DNA from: Actinernus sp. WN-2022
Lineage: Eukaryota; Cnidaria; Anthozoa; Actiniaria; Actinernidae
DNA: 64,000 nt
Reading direction: 5' to 3'
NCBI GenBank assembly: GCA_030867875.1
Contig: JAOWCC010001589.1
Span: 139,969,745 to 140,033,744, forward strand
A model generated the notes under the pieces. The model saw only the letters and a program-made list of their open reading frames with translations. It was not told the origin of the DNA and did no database searches. Both the position numbers and the translations under genes were made by a program. This document shows, piece after piece, positions 10,641 through 19,557 of this stretch; the stretch's first letter is position 1; the number at the start of each line of letters is the position of its first letter.

Positions 10641-11053
10641 ACTCGTATATCTAGAGTGCTCAATACCGTATATATATATACAAAGAATTTACAGGAGTAC
10701 AACTGGCAACTTCTCACAGTTCCATATATTTAAAAACGTTTCGGCTTTCAGCCTTCATCAGTTAAAAAGTAAAAAATAAATAAATTTACATTCAGGTTTA
10801 GTGCTATATTTATACAGAAAGCTAATACAAGTGTTTTTAAAAGAAAAAATGTTGAATAAAAGAAATTACTGTTCCTCAAATGAATACAATAGGATTAAAA
10901 TTCAATGTGAGCAGCCGTAATCTAAACAGTTATGTAATATCGCAAAGGTTATGTAATACTGCTGAATATTTTCAAAAGTTAGTTACTGTGTGTTCTACTA
11001 AAGCGCTAATTACTAATTGAGTAATTTGTAATATGTCTAGAGGTAGTGTAAAA

Positions 11054-11815
11054 CTATTTATAATGGATTCTATTCTTGGATTTGTATTCCCGCCGTTTAT
11101 TCATACCATGCGGTTGTAAACACCTTAACTGTGCTGTCCAATAGGCTTCTCTAGTTAGAAGTTTCTTATCTACCTGTTCGGAATCTCTAATTTGTTCAAT
11201 ACATATGAACTTGTAGTCTGTTAACTCGTGCGACGATTGATTAAAATGAATTGCCACCTCACACGTTCTCTTATTAGTAAGCATAGCAGACTTATGATTA
11301 CGGAATCTAACCTTAAATTCGTTGGATGTGGAGCCTACATATTGCATATTGCACTTGATGCAAGAAACGAGATAGATAACATTCGAAGAGCTACAACTTA
11401 GTCTTTCCTTAATATTATAATTACGACCGGTTGCAGAGCTTTGAAATTGTTGATTCTCATCAAAATAATGTTTACAAAGGTCACATTTCTTAAGGCACTT
11501 GAAGCAACCTGGTTGCGCAACCTCTTCAGATTGCTTCAATTTGGACGGTACCAGCAATTCTTTCAGATTCTTAGTTCTCCTAAATGCTGGTATAACTGAC
11601 TTAGCTGGAAATATGCGCTTGAGTGTGGGAGTAGCATCTAAAAGATGTAAATGCTTATAAATTACCTTAGAAATATCTGGCAGTCTAGGGTTAAAGTCTA
11701 AAACTAACGGAATTAATTTCTTACTCTTTTTCTTCTTAGTTTTGAGAAGTACTGCTCTATCATTGCTTAAAGCACTATCAAACTTTTCATTGATTAAAGC
11801 TGTAGGATAACCTTG
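11054..11815 (-). pseudogene. PLE ORF, C-terminal part: Cys-rich linker and GIY-YIG endonuclease
   Basis: The frame is open from the Polinton A boundary to the stop at 11054. It begins within the RT-thumb/linker (GYPTALINEKF), followed by NLKELLVPSK, a cluster CFKCLKKCDLCKHYF and the endonuclease motifs IYLVSCIKC and YVGSTSNEFKVRFRNHKS. These are the hallmarks of EN+ Penelope-like elements, where GIY-YIG nicks the target for reverse transcription. The frame joins exactly, through a shared TSD codon, to the RT part at 27643 and above. The open frame running left from 11863 begins in Polinton terminal repeat sequence and is not native. Confidence 0.85.
11811..11815. repeat. 5-bp target-site duplication of Polinton A, left copy
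   Basis: CCTTG directly before the terminal AGTAGTATAG is repeated directly after the opposite terminus at 27638-27642. Retroviral-type integrases make duplications of 4-6 bp; 6 bp is usual for Polintons. Confidence 0.85.
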
Positions 11816-12144
11816 AGTAGTATAGTCGGAGTCAGATAAATACAACTTTTTCTTGCACAACAAAACTCAAACTAGCGACCAATAAAATCGAAAATATTCT
11901 TGCACAAGGGGCGTCATAAAGCGAATTCAGAAATCCACTTCATGACGCCCCTTGTGCAAGAATATTTTCGATTTTAGTGGTCACTAGTTTGAGGTTTCTT
12001 GCACAAGAAAAAGTTGTATTTATCTGACTCCGACTATACTACTAGGGGTAACTAAGGGTCATTCAAAGTATCACTAGACATTCTTGTACATAAAAATCCA
12101 ACTCGATAATCCTATTAGAGATATGATTACATATAGTTATATCG
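11816..12144. repeat. Left terminal inverted repeat of Polinton A, containing a 228-bp palindrome
   Basis: Bases 11816-12043 fold back on themselves: the outer arm AGTAGTATAGTCGGAGTCAG is matched by its reverse complement ending at 12043, with an 18-bp or so unpaired centre around GCGAATTC near 11930. Bases 12044-12144 continue the repeat shared with the right end. The internal inverted copy of the terminus means the presumed integrase recognition end occurs twice here. Confidence 0.9.
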
Positions 12145-12148
12145 CCGC

Positions 12149-12312
12149 AACATCCTTACACATAAAATCCAAAACTCGAGTATCTGTTAAAGCTATCCTA
12201 ACACATAGTTATACCGAAGAGAGATATATCGCCCCTCAACATCCTTACGCATAAAAATCCAAATTCGAGTATCTGTTAAAGCTATCCTAATATATAGTTG
12301 TATCGAAGGGAG
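12149..12312 (+). promoter_or_regulatory. Two 89-bp direct repeats upstream of PolB (A)
   Basis: Two tandem units (starting about 12149 and 12238) share CATCCTTAC.CATAAAAATCC, TCGAGTATCTGTTAAAGCTA and a TATAGTT..AT..CGAAG end. A diverged version (GTACATAAAAATCCAACTCG) lies in the terminal repeat just before. The second unit ends at the PolB start codon, so these are probably promoter elements. This is inferred from position and repetition. Confidence 0.45.
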
Positions 12313-12313
12313 A

Positions 12314-15300
12314 ATGGTGAGACCACGTAGTGAACCACTTCCACGGAGTCTAGCTCAAGAGGCAGGTGCTATTCTAGAGGAGAGAGATGGAATGCTCGAG
12401 GGAGTGGAGATAGGTCGCCGTACTATCCGATGGCGCTTCTTCCAAGGTGTGGCAGGAGACTTGACCCCTAGGATCATGGAAAAGTTAGTTGCAAATGTAA
12501 CCACCAGTTTCTACCTACGCTACAGCTACACCTATCGCATTCGCAATGTCAATGACGGACGCGTGATTCTATTCTCCAAGACTGTCCCAGGCTCTCCATG
12601 GGTGAACATCCTAGAAGATGGAGAAGAGTGGATCAATAGCAAGGAGACAGCTCGATTGAATCCCGACAACATCACTCGACCAAATACCCAATGGGCCTTT
12701 GTGCGTTGGATATACGTAGATGTGAAAGTTGTGATCGATCGTCAGCTTTTGTTGGGAACAGGTCCACTGCCCCAATGGCTTCGCTATAAGAGAGGAATAC
12801 TTGCCCTTGATCGGTATGGCGACAACCTATGTCTTTGGCGCTGCCTTGCCATGCATGAAGGAGCACGAATAGATAGGTGTTGCGTCAAAGCTCGAAAACT
12901 TGCCCAAGCCTTCTATCGTCTGACAGCGCCCACACAAGATGTTCCCAGAACTTCCATAGACCAGCTGGAGGAAGTCGAGTTGCACTTTAGAATCGGTATT
13001 CGGGTGTATGAACCCACGGAGGATGGCGCTTGGCATCTGACGCGACATGCAGCTCACTACAAGCATACGATGACGATTGGGATACACGAAGGACATGCCT
13101 TCTACATCAAGAACGTCGACAAGATAGGGAGTGTCTACGTATGCAACGATTGTAAGCAACGGTTCACAAAAGCCTCGAACCTTCACCGCCATGCAGATCG
13201 TTGCAGGCGTGGCGAAACGAAGATTGTTTGCCCCGGAAAAGTAATCACAGTACCCCAGTCGGCATACGAAAAAGCCTTCTGGCCAGAGAGCACAGCCAGC
13301 AAAGTCGCTTTATGCTGGTTGGAACGCGAAACCAAAAGGATTGGACAACACATTCATCATGCAGCTTGTGGACATGGTGGAGAGCATTGGATCGAAGGAG
13401 CGCCGGTCGACGGCTACGAACCTCTTTCGAAAACCATCTTCCAATTTCATGGATGCTATTTCCACGGCTGCCCGAAATGCTTCCCTAGGGAAAGGAGTCT
13501 CTATCTCAAGACCTGTGAAAGAACGGCAAAGCTACAAGGAGCTGGTTATACAGTAGTGGAAGCTTGGGGCTGCTCCACAAAGAAGAAGAACAAACCGGTT
13601 CCCACACCAACACAAACTGTCTACCCACACTTCATAGTTTACGATTTCGAAGCCTATCTCGACACGACAAAAGGAAGACAACCAACAGACCACCTGACCA
13701 TCGAAAACGTCCACGTTCCAATATCAGTATCAATTGCCGACACATACAATCGAAAGCCAACCCACATCTGTCGACGCAATCCAAAAGAACTCATAGCTGC
13801 CTTCGTCGAAGAACTCCAGCAAAGAGCAGAGACAATCCAAGTAGCTATGGCAAGATGGTACTGGCTCGATGAACCCAAATTCTCCTTCGACACCCTACCA
13901 AAGAAACAACAAGCTAAGATCGAAGAATGGATTGGTCAAGTTCCAGTAGTGGGATTCAACTCTGGCAGGTACGATCTTAATCTGATCAGGGAGCACTTCG
14001 TAGGAATCATTGCCGACACCTGTTCAAAGATTCTGGTAGCAAAGAAAGCCAATTCCACTATGTTCCTATTGACCCCAGATTTCCGTTTCCTTGATGTGAT
14101 CAACTACCTTGGACCAGGAACTTCTTATGAACGTTGGGTCGCTGCCTATGGCTGTGAGTTGCAAAAGAGTTTCTTCCCATATGAGTGGTTTGACTCTCCC
14201 GACAAGTTGGATCACATTGGATTACCAGATTATCAAGAGTGGGGTTCGAAGTTGAAAAGAGAACACCTACTATCTAGGGAAGAGTTCGAAGACTGCAAGC
14301 GCACCTTTCTCGACAAAGGAATGGAAACCTTTGCAGACTGGCTAAGATACTACAACAACCTAGATGTAGTTCCATTCCTAGAGGCACTCGAAAAGATGCG
14401 AGATTTCTATCATGAGAAAGGAGTAGACATGCTGAAAGACGCAGTGTCCATCCCAGGAGTCTCACTACAGTTCCTGCTTCGAGGTAGTGTAGAAAGGGGA
14501 GCTGAGATGTACGCTCCAAGTAAGGAAGCCTACCGCATGCTGAAAGACGCCGTAGTGGGAGGTCCAAGCATAGTGTTCACCAGACTCCACGAAGCAGGAA
14601 AAACTAAGATTCGTAGTCATCAGGGAGGAACTAAGATTTGTCGTAAGATTCTTGGATACGATGCCAACGCCCTATATCTTTCTACCATGGAATTCGAAAT
14701 GCCTTGTGGAAAAGAAAAGGTTGTGCACTATGACGATCCAGGTCCAGCCACCAAAGGATTCGTTGAATGTCTACTTGGTGGAACGTGGTTTGGATATGCA
14801 GAAGTAGACATCGAGATACCAAAGAAATTGTGGAAGGAATTTGAGGAGATGCCACCCTTCTTCTACAACAAGAAAATCCCCAAAGAAGCAATCCCTCCAG
14901 AAATGATAGCCTACCTTGAGAAGACTGGTAGAAAGCTCAGCGAGGAAAAGAAGTTAGTTGGAAGTCTCTCTGGAAAGAAGTTGCTACTCTATGCTCCTCT
15001 TCTACTTTGGTATGTAGATCACGGCGCAGTGATCACTGCTGTCTACCGCACGATAGATTACGAACCCAAAGAAATCTTCGGATGGTTCGTGGCCCAAGTC
15101 ACTGAGGCGCGACGCATGGGAGATGAAGACAAAGGTGAGGCTTTGCTGGCAGATGTGTTCAAGCTACTAGGAAACAGCGCCTATGGAAAGTTGCTCGAAG
15201 ACTTGGGACGCCAAACAAAGGTCACCTATACAAAAGATGAGAAGGTTGTGGACAAGGCATTGCGAAGTGTTTGGTTCGAAGACCTAGAAGAGATTGGAGA

Positions 15301-15904
15301 GGCATACGAACTAGAGAGTAGGAAAGACCAGATCCGAATCAAACGCCCTTTCCAAGTAGGTATCGCTGTGTACCAGCTCGCAAAGCTGCGTATGCTTGAG
15401 TTCTACTATGACTTCATCGACAAGTACATTGATCGCAATGATTTCGAATATATACAGATGGACACAGACAGTGCCTACATTGCCATCTCGGGAAATAGCC
15501 TCGATGAGGTTGTAAGACTGGAACTGCGAGAAGATTTCGAAGCCGAAAGGAATGAATGGCTAGCTTGGGACGAATGGAGCAGTCGTACACCAGGACTCTT
15601 CAAACTCGAATTCGAAGGACATCGCGCCATTGCCCTATGCTCGAAAGCCTACTATGTCGATACAGGTGGCAGCAAGAAGTATTCCGCTAAAGGTATGTCT
15701 AGACGGCACAACGACATTTCGTGGGATCGATTCAAAGAAACCCTCCAGGGTAGTATCGACGTAGCGAATAACCGAGGCTTCCGCCTATTGCCAGAAGGTG
15801 TGGTAACCTACGACCAATGGAAGCTTGGGTTATCGGCTTACTACGACAAAAGACGAGTTCTTTCCGATGGAATCCACACCGAGCCAATAGAGTACGCTGT
15901 CTAG
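12314..15904 (+). CDS. Protein-primed family B DNA polymerase (Polinton A)
   Basis: This 1196-residue protein is the replicative polymerase. The N-terminal third has an OTU-like GDNLCLWRCLA (C173) and a zinc finger (C277, C280, H293, C297). A Vsr/endonuclease-like block with FHGCYFHGC lies near residue 378. Exonuclease motifs are DFEA (D444, E446) and GFNSGRYD (about 547-554). Polymerase motifs are A YDANALYLS (D783), B KLLGNSAYG (K950-G958) and C DTDS (D1050, D1052). All catalytic residues are present. Its stop overlaps the stop of the convergent integrase by four bases. The N-terminal architecture differs from the PolB of elements B and C, which carry an HNH-like CH...C block instead. Repeats upstream probably hold the promoter. 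Confidence 0.95.
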   Translation: MVRPRSEPLPRSLAQEAGAILEERDGMLEGVEIGRRTIRWRFFQGVAGDLTPRIMEKLVANVTTSFYLRYSYTYRIRNVNDGRVILFSKTVPGSPWVNILEDGEEWINSKETARLNPDNITRPNTQWAFVRWIYVDVKVVIDRQLLLGTGPLPQWLRYKRGILALDRYGDNLCLWRCLAMHEGARIDRCCVKARKLAQAFYRLTAPTQDVPRTSIDQLEEVELHFRIGIRVYEPTEDGAWHLTRHAAHYKHTMTIGIHEGHAFYIKNVDKIGSVYVCNDCKQRFTKASNLHRHADRCRRGETKIVCPGKVITVPQSAYEKAFWPESTASKVALCWLERETKRIGQHIHHAACGHGGEHWIEGAPVDGYEPLSKTIFQFHGCYFHGCPKCFPRERSLYLKTCERTAKLQGAGYTVVEAWGCSTKKKNKPVPTPTQTVYPHFIVYDFEAYLDTTKGRQPTDHLTIENVHVPISVSIADTYNRKPTHICRRNPKELIAAFVEELQQRAETIQVAMARWYWLDEPKFSFDTLPKKQQAKIEEWIGQVPVVGFNSGRYDLNLIREHFVGIIADTCSKILVAKKANSTMFLLTPDFRFLDVINYLGPGTSYERWVAAYGCELQKSFFPYEWFDSPDKLDHIGLPDYQEWGSKLKREHLLSREEFEDCKRTFLDKGMETFADWLRYYNNLDVVPFLEALEKMRDFYHEKGVDMLKDAVSIPGVSLQFLLRGSVERGAEMYAPSKEAYRMLKDAVVGGPSIVFTRLHEAGKTKIRSHQGGTKICRKILGYDANALYLSTMEFEMPCGKEKVVHYDDPGPATKGFVECLLGGTWFGYAEVDIEIPKKLWKEFEEMPPFFYNKKIPKEAIPPEMIAYLEKTGRKLSEEKKLVGSLSGKKLLLYAPLLLWYVDHGAVITAVYRTIDYEPKEIFGWFVAQVTEARRMGDEDKGEALLADVFKLLGNSAYGKLLEDLGRQTKVTYTKDEKVVDKALRSVWFEDLEEIGEAYELESRKDQIRIKRPFQVGIAVYQLAKLRMLEFYYDFIDKYIDRNDFEYIQMDTDSAYIAISGNSLDEVVRLELREDFEAERNEWLAWDEWSSRTPGLFKLEFEGHRAIALCSKAYYVDTGGSKKYSAKGMSRRHNDISWDRFKETLQGSIDVANNRGFRLLPEGVVTYDQWKLGLSAYYDKRRVLSDGIHTEPIEYAV

Positions 15905-16956
15905 CGTCTAGGTACAAACAGAATTCCTTTTGGTGGTAGTTCCGTATCCCTAGGAACAACTTGTAGCTCTTCACGAACGAATCCACGTTTGGGTGCATCC
16001 TTCTCCTTCGCAAGGTAGTAAAGCACAGGCTGGCCCGAAGATACTACACTTCGCGAAATGGTGTATATCTGCAAACTCCACACAGGATCAGTAGCTCTAC
16101 GTTTTTCACCTCCTTCCAATTCTCCTGGTGCATAGAGATATCGAACTAGAACGTCGAATGGTAGACGCTCTTCTCTCAATCCAACGGTGCGCGAATACGT
16201 AGGAGTCTTCAGATCTACTTGTTGCGCCACTACAGAATTCGAAGGCTCTTTACCAGTCAACCGAGTCACCTCACTATTCATAGCTTTGATAACCATTGGT
16301 AAACGAACTACCCATTCTCTACTACGTTCATCTGATCCTTCCGAAGTAAGTACCATCTCTTGTGCATACTGATACCCAAACAATCTCTCGGCTAGAGTTC
16401 TATTTGCTCGTTCGACGAAGCCTTGCGCTCTATGATTACCAGCTTCACCTCGTTGAACTTTCGTACCATGTAGTTCTAGAGTTTCAGACATACGTCCCAT
16501 GAATTCTCTACCAGGATCTACTTGCAACGTCTTTGGCCATTCGAGTGGACTACGTTTATAGATTCGTTCGAATGCCGCAGAAACTTCACCACTATCTTTA
16601 GATGCCAAAGGTTCGGCTTCTTTGTATCGAGAAGCTACATCGATTACCACTAATGCGTACTTATATAGTTTCCTTCCACGTCCAGGACGATCGTGTGGTA
16701 GAAATATCAAATCAGCTTGGTGGACTTCATTTGGTTTCGATACAGTCCAATGTGGTCGTGGAATGTGTTTTGGTGGTGGTAGATATATTTGCCACATAGA
16801 TTGCTTTTCCAACCAACTCCTAGCTACGTCTTCTGATGCTTTCGCTGCTACCGATAGCTTGCCAATTGCAGAGTGACCTTTCCAATAGCCCATAGGCCCA
16901 TAGAAGATATTCGCAAGTTTAGAATCCATCATACATCTATACGTCCCAACCTTCAA
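15901..16956 (-). CDS. DDE retroviral-type integrase (Polinton A)
   Basis: This 351-residue protein integrates the linear element into host DNA. The rve core has D82 (HQADL), D147 (LQVDPGREF) and E182 (GFVERANRTLAERL), with the last two 35 residues apart, a complete DD35E-like triad. The C-terminal third (from about residue 270) has a small beta-rich domain (PVWSLQIYTI, QPVLYYL) as in chromo/SH3-like tails. The usual HHCC zinc domain is not obvious at the N-terminus. It is convergent with PolB (four-base overlap) and lies just downstream of an A/T-flanked hairpin. Confidence 0.93.
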   Translation of the reverse strand: MKVGTYRCMMDSKLANIFYGPMGYWKGHSAIGKLSVAAKASEDVARSWLEKQSMWQIYLPPPKHIPRPHWTVSKPNEVHQADLIFLPHDRPGRGRKLYKYALVVIDVASRYKEAEPLASKDSGEVSAAFERIYKRSPLEWPKTLQVDPGREFMGRMSETLELHGTKVQRGEAGNHRAQGFVERANRTLAERLFGYQYAQEMVLTSEGSDERSREWVVRLPMVIKAMNSEVTRLTGKEPSNSVVAQQVDLKTPTYSRTVGLREERLPFDVLVRYLYAPGELEGGEKRRATDPVWSLQIYTISRSVVSSGQPVLYYLAKEKDAPKRGFVREELQVVPRDTELPPKGILFVPRR

Positions 16957-16962
16957 CAGATG

Positions 16963-17040
16963 AAAAAAAAAAAAGGAAGAATAAAGAAAGTCGTTGCGTG
17001 ACCCTCTTCATTCTTCCTCTCTTTTTTTCCTTTTTTTTTT
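16963..17040. terminator. A/T-flanked hairpin between genes (copy 1)
   Basis: An A12 run, GGAAGAATAAAGA, a loop with GTTGCGTGA, TCTTCATTCTTCC and a T-run form a strong stem. A nearly identical hairpin occurs in opposite orientation at 25916-25987. Both lie between two minus-strand genes. They resemble the hairpin transcript-end signals of some large DNA viruses; that function is inference. Confidence 0.55.
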
Positions 17041-17290
17041 TAGTAGTAACCTAGTAGTAACCTAGTAGTAGCTTAGTAGTAGCTTAGGGGTAGCTAGTAG
17101 TAGCTTAGGGGTAGCTTAGTAGTAGCTAGTAGTAGCTTAGGGGTAGCTTAGGGGTAGCTTAGTAGTAGCTTAGGGGTAGCTTAGGGGTAGCTTAGGGGTA
17201 GCTAGTAGTAGCTTAGTAGTAGCTTAGGGTAGCTTATGGGGTAGCTTAGGGGTAGCTTAGTAGTAGCTTAGGGGTAGCTTAGGGGTAGTA
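17041..17290. repeat. Minisatellite of TAGTAGCTTAGGGGTAGCT-type units
   Basis: About 250 bases are built from mixed 11-15-bp units combining TAGTAGC and TTAGGGGTAGC. It separates the integrase block from the small-gene block in Polinton A. Simple repeats of this kind occur in Polintons, but I see no specific function. Confidence 0.85.
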
Positions 17291-17294
17291 GTAT

Positions 17295-17720
17295 CTATAT
17301 CCATTTACTAATAGCGTATCCAACGCCTAGCATTCCACCACCAACGTAGAGCAACTCACCAGTCTTCTGATTGTTTGAGGGTTTGTAGTAGTCAGATAAG
17401 CGGGGTTCTTTCATCTCTTTGAGCCGTTTTAGCTCTTTACGTAACTTATCGGATCGCACTAAGGCTTCGTTGGTATCTCTTTGAGCGTTGTATGCGTCAC
17501 GTTCAAGACCTTCCTGCTCTTGTGCATGGTCGTATCGTCTTTGACGTTCGATTCTATAGGCTTTCGTTTCGCTTGCTAGTTTTTCGATGGCCCTATTGTG
17601 TCTCTCTCGTTCTGCATCCATATCACCCTTTCCAATCATTCTAGCTAGTATGCCACCACCAGTAAATGCCGTTGCATTCAATATAGCCCCGAGGATGGCC
17701 ATTCCAATTGCTGCAGCCAT
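17295..17720 (-). CDS. Conserved small Polinton protein with two membrane ends and coiled coil (A)
   Basis: This 141-residue protein starts with a hydrophobic Gly/Ala-rich segment (residues 1-28, AILGAILNATAFTGGG), has a long charged helix (about 35-110) and ends in a second hydrophobic segment (about 124-141). The degraded copy in Polinton B at 30173-30612 keeps AAAFTGGS and LSDYY-like positions. The start codon overlaps the stop of the next upstream gene. The family is unknown to me. The two membrane-compatible ends suggest a virion or membrane-associated protein. Confidence 0.7.
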   Translation of the reverse strand: MAAAIGMAILGAILNATAFTGGGILARMIGKGDMDAERERHNRAIEKLASETKAYRIERQRRYDHAQEQEGLERDAYNAQRDTNEALVRSDKLRKELKRLKEMKEPRLSDYYKPSNNQKTGELLYVGGGMLGVGYAISKWI

Positions 17721-17947
17721 TACGGTTTGGTCTTTCCTTTTTCTTTCTCAAGTTGTTTCTCAAGATATTCCTTTGCGTATAAGCTACCAACTATCACGGC
17801 AGTCCACTTTGCGTAATTCACTAGGGAAGAAGAAGGATCGCTAAGCATAGATTCCTTGGTAGTCTTTTTTACGATCCACCCAATACCAGCAGCGAGTCCA
17901 ACGATTTTGACTGCATCGGTTGCCGTCTTCGTCAATTCCTTCTCCAT
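17720..17947 (-). CDS. Conserved 75-residue membrane protein (A)
   Basis: A very short protein with a hydrophobic segment at about 10-27 (AVKIVGLAAGIGWIVKK), the conserved stretch SSSLVNYAKWTAVIVGSLYA forming a second hydrophobic helix, and a Lys/Glu-rich tail. Homologues lie in Polinton B at 29941 and, in part, at 10065. Conservation across elements despite its size argues that it is real. A two-pass small membrane protein is inferred; the role is unknown. Confidence 0.65.
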   Translation of the reverse strand: MEKELTKTATDAVKIVGLAAGIGWIVKKTTKESMLSDPSSSLVNYAKWTAVIVGSLYAKEYLEKQLEKEKGKTKP

Positions 17948-17984
17948 CTAGATGTATACTACTATGGTCTCGAGTCTTTAAGTG

Positions 17985-18341
17985 TTACTCCATGTCTAGT
18001 GCCGTTGGCTTTGCCGGAGCTGCAGGTTGTATCGTGCTAATGGCGGTAACACGCTTATTGCCAGCTACGTACTTCTTGTATGCAAAGTACGTGCCAAACA
18101 ATGTAGCGCCAGTACCAATGACTGCGAGAATAGTCAGGTTTTCGAACCGACCTTTCTCTACGTCAGTTTCTTTGGACGGTTCATTTTCACGTTCTATCTC
18201 CATCTTTTGAGCTTCTTTTGCACGGGCAGTGACCTTCTCCCAAGCTAACTTTCCTGCTGCAACACGCTTTGGATTTTTTCCTTTCTTAGTCGGTACAGTC
18301 GTCGGTGGACTCGCAGTTATCTGATCCGTTTGTCCTTCCAT
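17985..18341 (-). CDS. Small basic protein with single membrane segment (A)
   Basis: This 118-residue protein has a Thr/Pro-rich N-terminus, a basic patch KKGKNPKRVAAGK (about 19-31), a charged helix, one hydrophobic segment (about 68-88, TILAVIGTGATLFGTYFAY) and a low-complexity end. The B copy (9569-9987) keeps the same layout. A basic, DNA-binding-like head joined to a membrane segment could be a core or minor virion protein. That is inference and no named family matched. Confidence 0.6.
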   Translation of the reverse strand: MEGQTDQITASPPTTVPTKKGKNPKRVAAGKLAWEKVTARAKEAQKMEIERENEPSKETDVEKGRFENLTILAVIGTGATLFGTYFAYKKYVAGNKRVTAISTIQPAAPAKPTALDME

Positions 18342-18392
18342 CTTGATTCGATATATAGTAGGTATATGTGGAGGTTCAACAGGTGTGTGACA

Positions 18393-18941
18393 CTAAAGAT
18401 TCTTTAATGATGAATATGCCTCAAGTACTACGGTTCTTTCTGGGGTATCCACTTCATATTCGTCGACTTCGTCATCCTCCTCTTTCCCTGGCGTATAGTG
18501 TGCAAGGATGTGACACATACCGCTAGCTGTCGCTACAAGTGGACCTGCTCTGGAAGACAACGACCCGGCCAGGCCAGATATCTCATTTCGGATTAATTGG
18601 TCTTCTTGTAGATCCTTCAGTAGACCTTCGTGATAATCTATAGGTAACACGTATGCGATTACACGAACTACTAAGCTGAGTGCTCTATTTACTAAACACC
18701 CTGTTATTTGTTTTGCTAAGACGGACTGGTATCTAGTATGTAAGCGGTCTACGTCTTTGGCTGACAGTTTAGAAATGTCCCCTAGAGAGAAATTCTTCCC
18801 TAGGTATTCCTTTGTCGTACCAGTTACGGCTAGAATCGAGAGAGCTTCCCGATCTTCCGTTACAGAGGAATGCGCATTCTCTATTTTTGGTGGGCCTGTT
18901 ACATCCTCACCGAATATCTCGAGTATTTCTTTACTATCCAT
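18393..18941 (-). CDS. Conserved 182-residue Polinton protein, function unknown (A)
   Basis: The protein is helical, with the conserved segments EALSILA, TTKEYLG and AKQITGCLVN and an acidic C-terminus (EEDDEVDEYEVD). It starts eight bases inside the end of the ATPase gene, an overlap also present in B. This tight linkage to ATPase and MCP suggests a role in particle assembly. I do not recognise the family. Confidence 0.65.
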   Translation of the reverse strand: MDSKEILEIFGEDVTGPPKIENAHSSVTEDREALSILAVTGTTKEYLGKNFSLGDISKLSAKDVDRLHTRYQSVLAKQITGCLVNRALSLVVRVIAYVLPIDYHEGLLKDLQEDQLIRNEISGLAGSLSSRAGPLVATASGMCHILAHYTPGKEEDDEVDEYEVDTPERTVVLEAYSSLKNL

Positions 18942-19557
18942 GATAATATGTTATAGATGCTGGGAGCTCTAACACTACCTCGAAAGGATGGCGGAGACAG
19001 AAGCACATGCGAGCGAACTTATGGGATCCAAGTATCGTTCGTAACTCTTTACATTCTTGTGAGCCTCCATAGTCCTCAAATATCTTTTTACCATCTACGA
19101 CCGATGCTGTATGAAACGCTACTACGATAGCTACGTTCTCGCGGAAGGGTTTACATATGCTCGTTAGTTGTTGGGACAGCACCCAAACGGAAAGCCCTAT
19201 GTGTCGTGCAGAAAAGGCTAAGTCCACTAGCTTTTCAGTTCGTTTCTTGACGTCCTTCGATGCGGCGCAATCATCGAGAATCAATAGAGTATTGGTACCT
19301 GACCAAAACGTTGCGCAAATACTCAAAGTAGCATCAATGGCATCTTGTGGTGGCGATATGACGAAGAAATGAGGATCTCGATTTGCGAATCCACGATAAG
19401 TTTTGTTGTGGGCATACGTAGGACAAATCAGTACTATGTAATCGAACTTACCACGAAATGATCCACGAAGTTGTTCTATGAGAAACGCAGTCTTCCCACA
19501 ATTCGTTGGACCGACTATGAGTGCGTTGAACGGCACGTGCTCTACGAGAGAATCCAT
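18934..19557 (-). CDS. FtsK/HerA-type genome-packaging ATPase (A)
   Basis: This 207-residue P-loop ATPase powers DNA entry into the capsid. Walker A is GPTNCGKT (residues 16-23), Walker B is LLILDDC (D95, D96), and a sensor-like SVWVLSQQ follows near residue 120. The length matches the packaging ATPases of the PRD1-adenovirus lineage. Its stop overlaps the next gene and its start abuts the MCP stop at 19557, forming a continuous minus-strand MCP-ATPase-182 aa block. Intact. Confidence 0.92.
   Translation of the reverse strand: MDSLVEHVPFNALIVGPTNCGKTAFLIEQLRGSFRGKFDYIVLICPTYAHNKTYRGFANRDPHFFVISPPQDAIDATLSICATFWSGTNTLLILDDCAASKDVKKRTEKLVDLAFSARHIGLSVWVLSQQLTSICKPFRENVAIVVAFHTASVVDGKKIFEDYGGSQECKELRTILGSHKFARMCFCLRHPFEVVLELPASITYYHG

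Noticed and set aside
17041..17290. Possible telomere-like array (TTAGGGG units)
   Set aside because: Units are irregular and mixed with TAGTAGC; lengths do not match telomeric TTAGGG, and the site is inside a Polinton.
17041..17290. CRISPR-like array
   Set aside because: There are no spacers of constant length; it is a plain minisatellite in a eukaryotic element.
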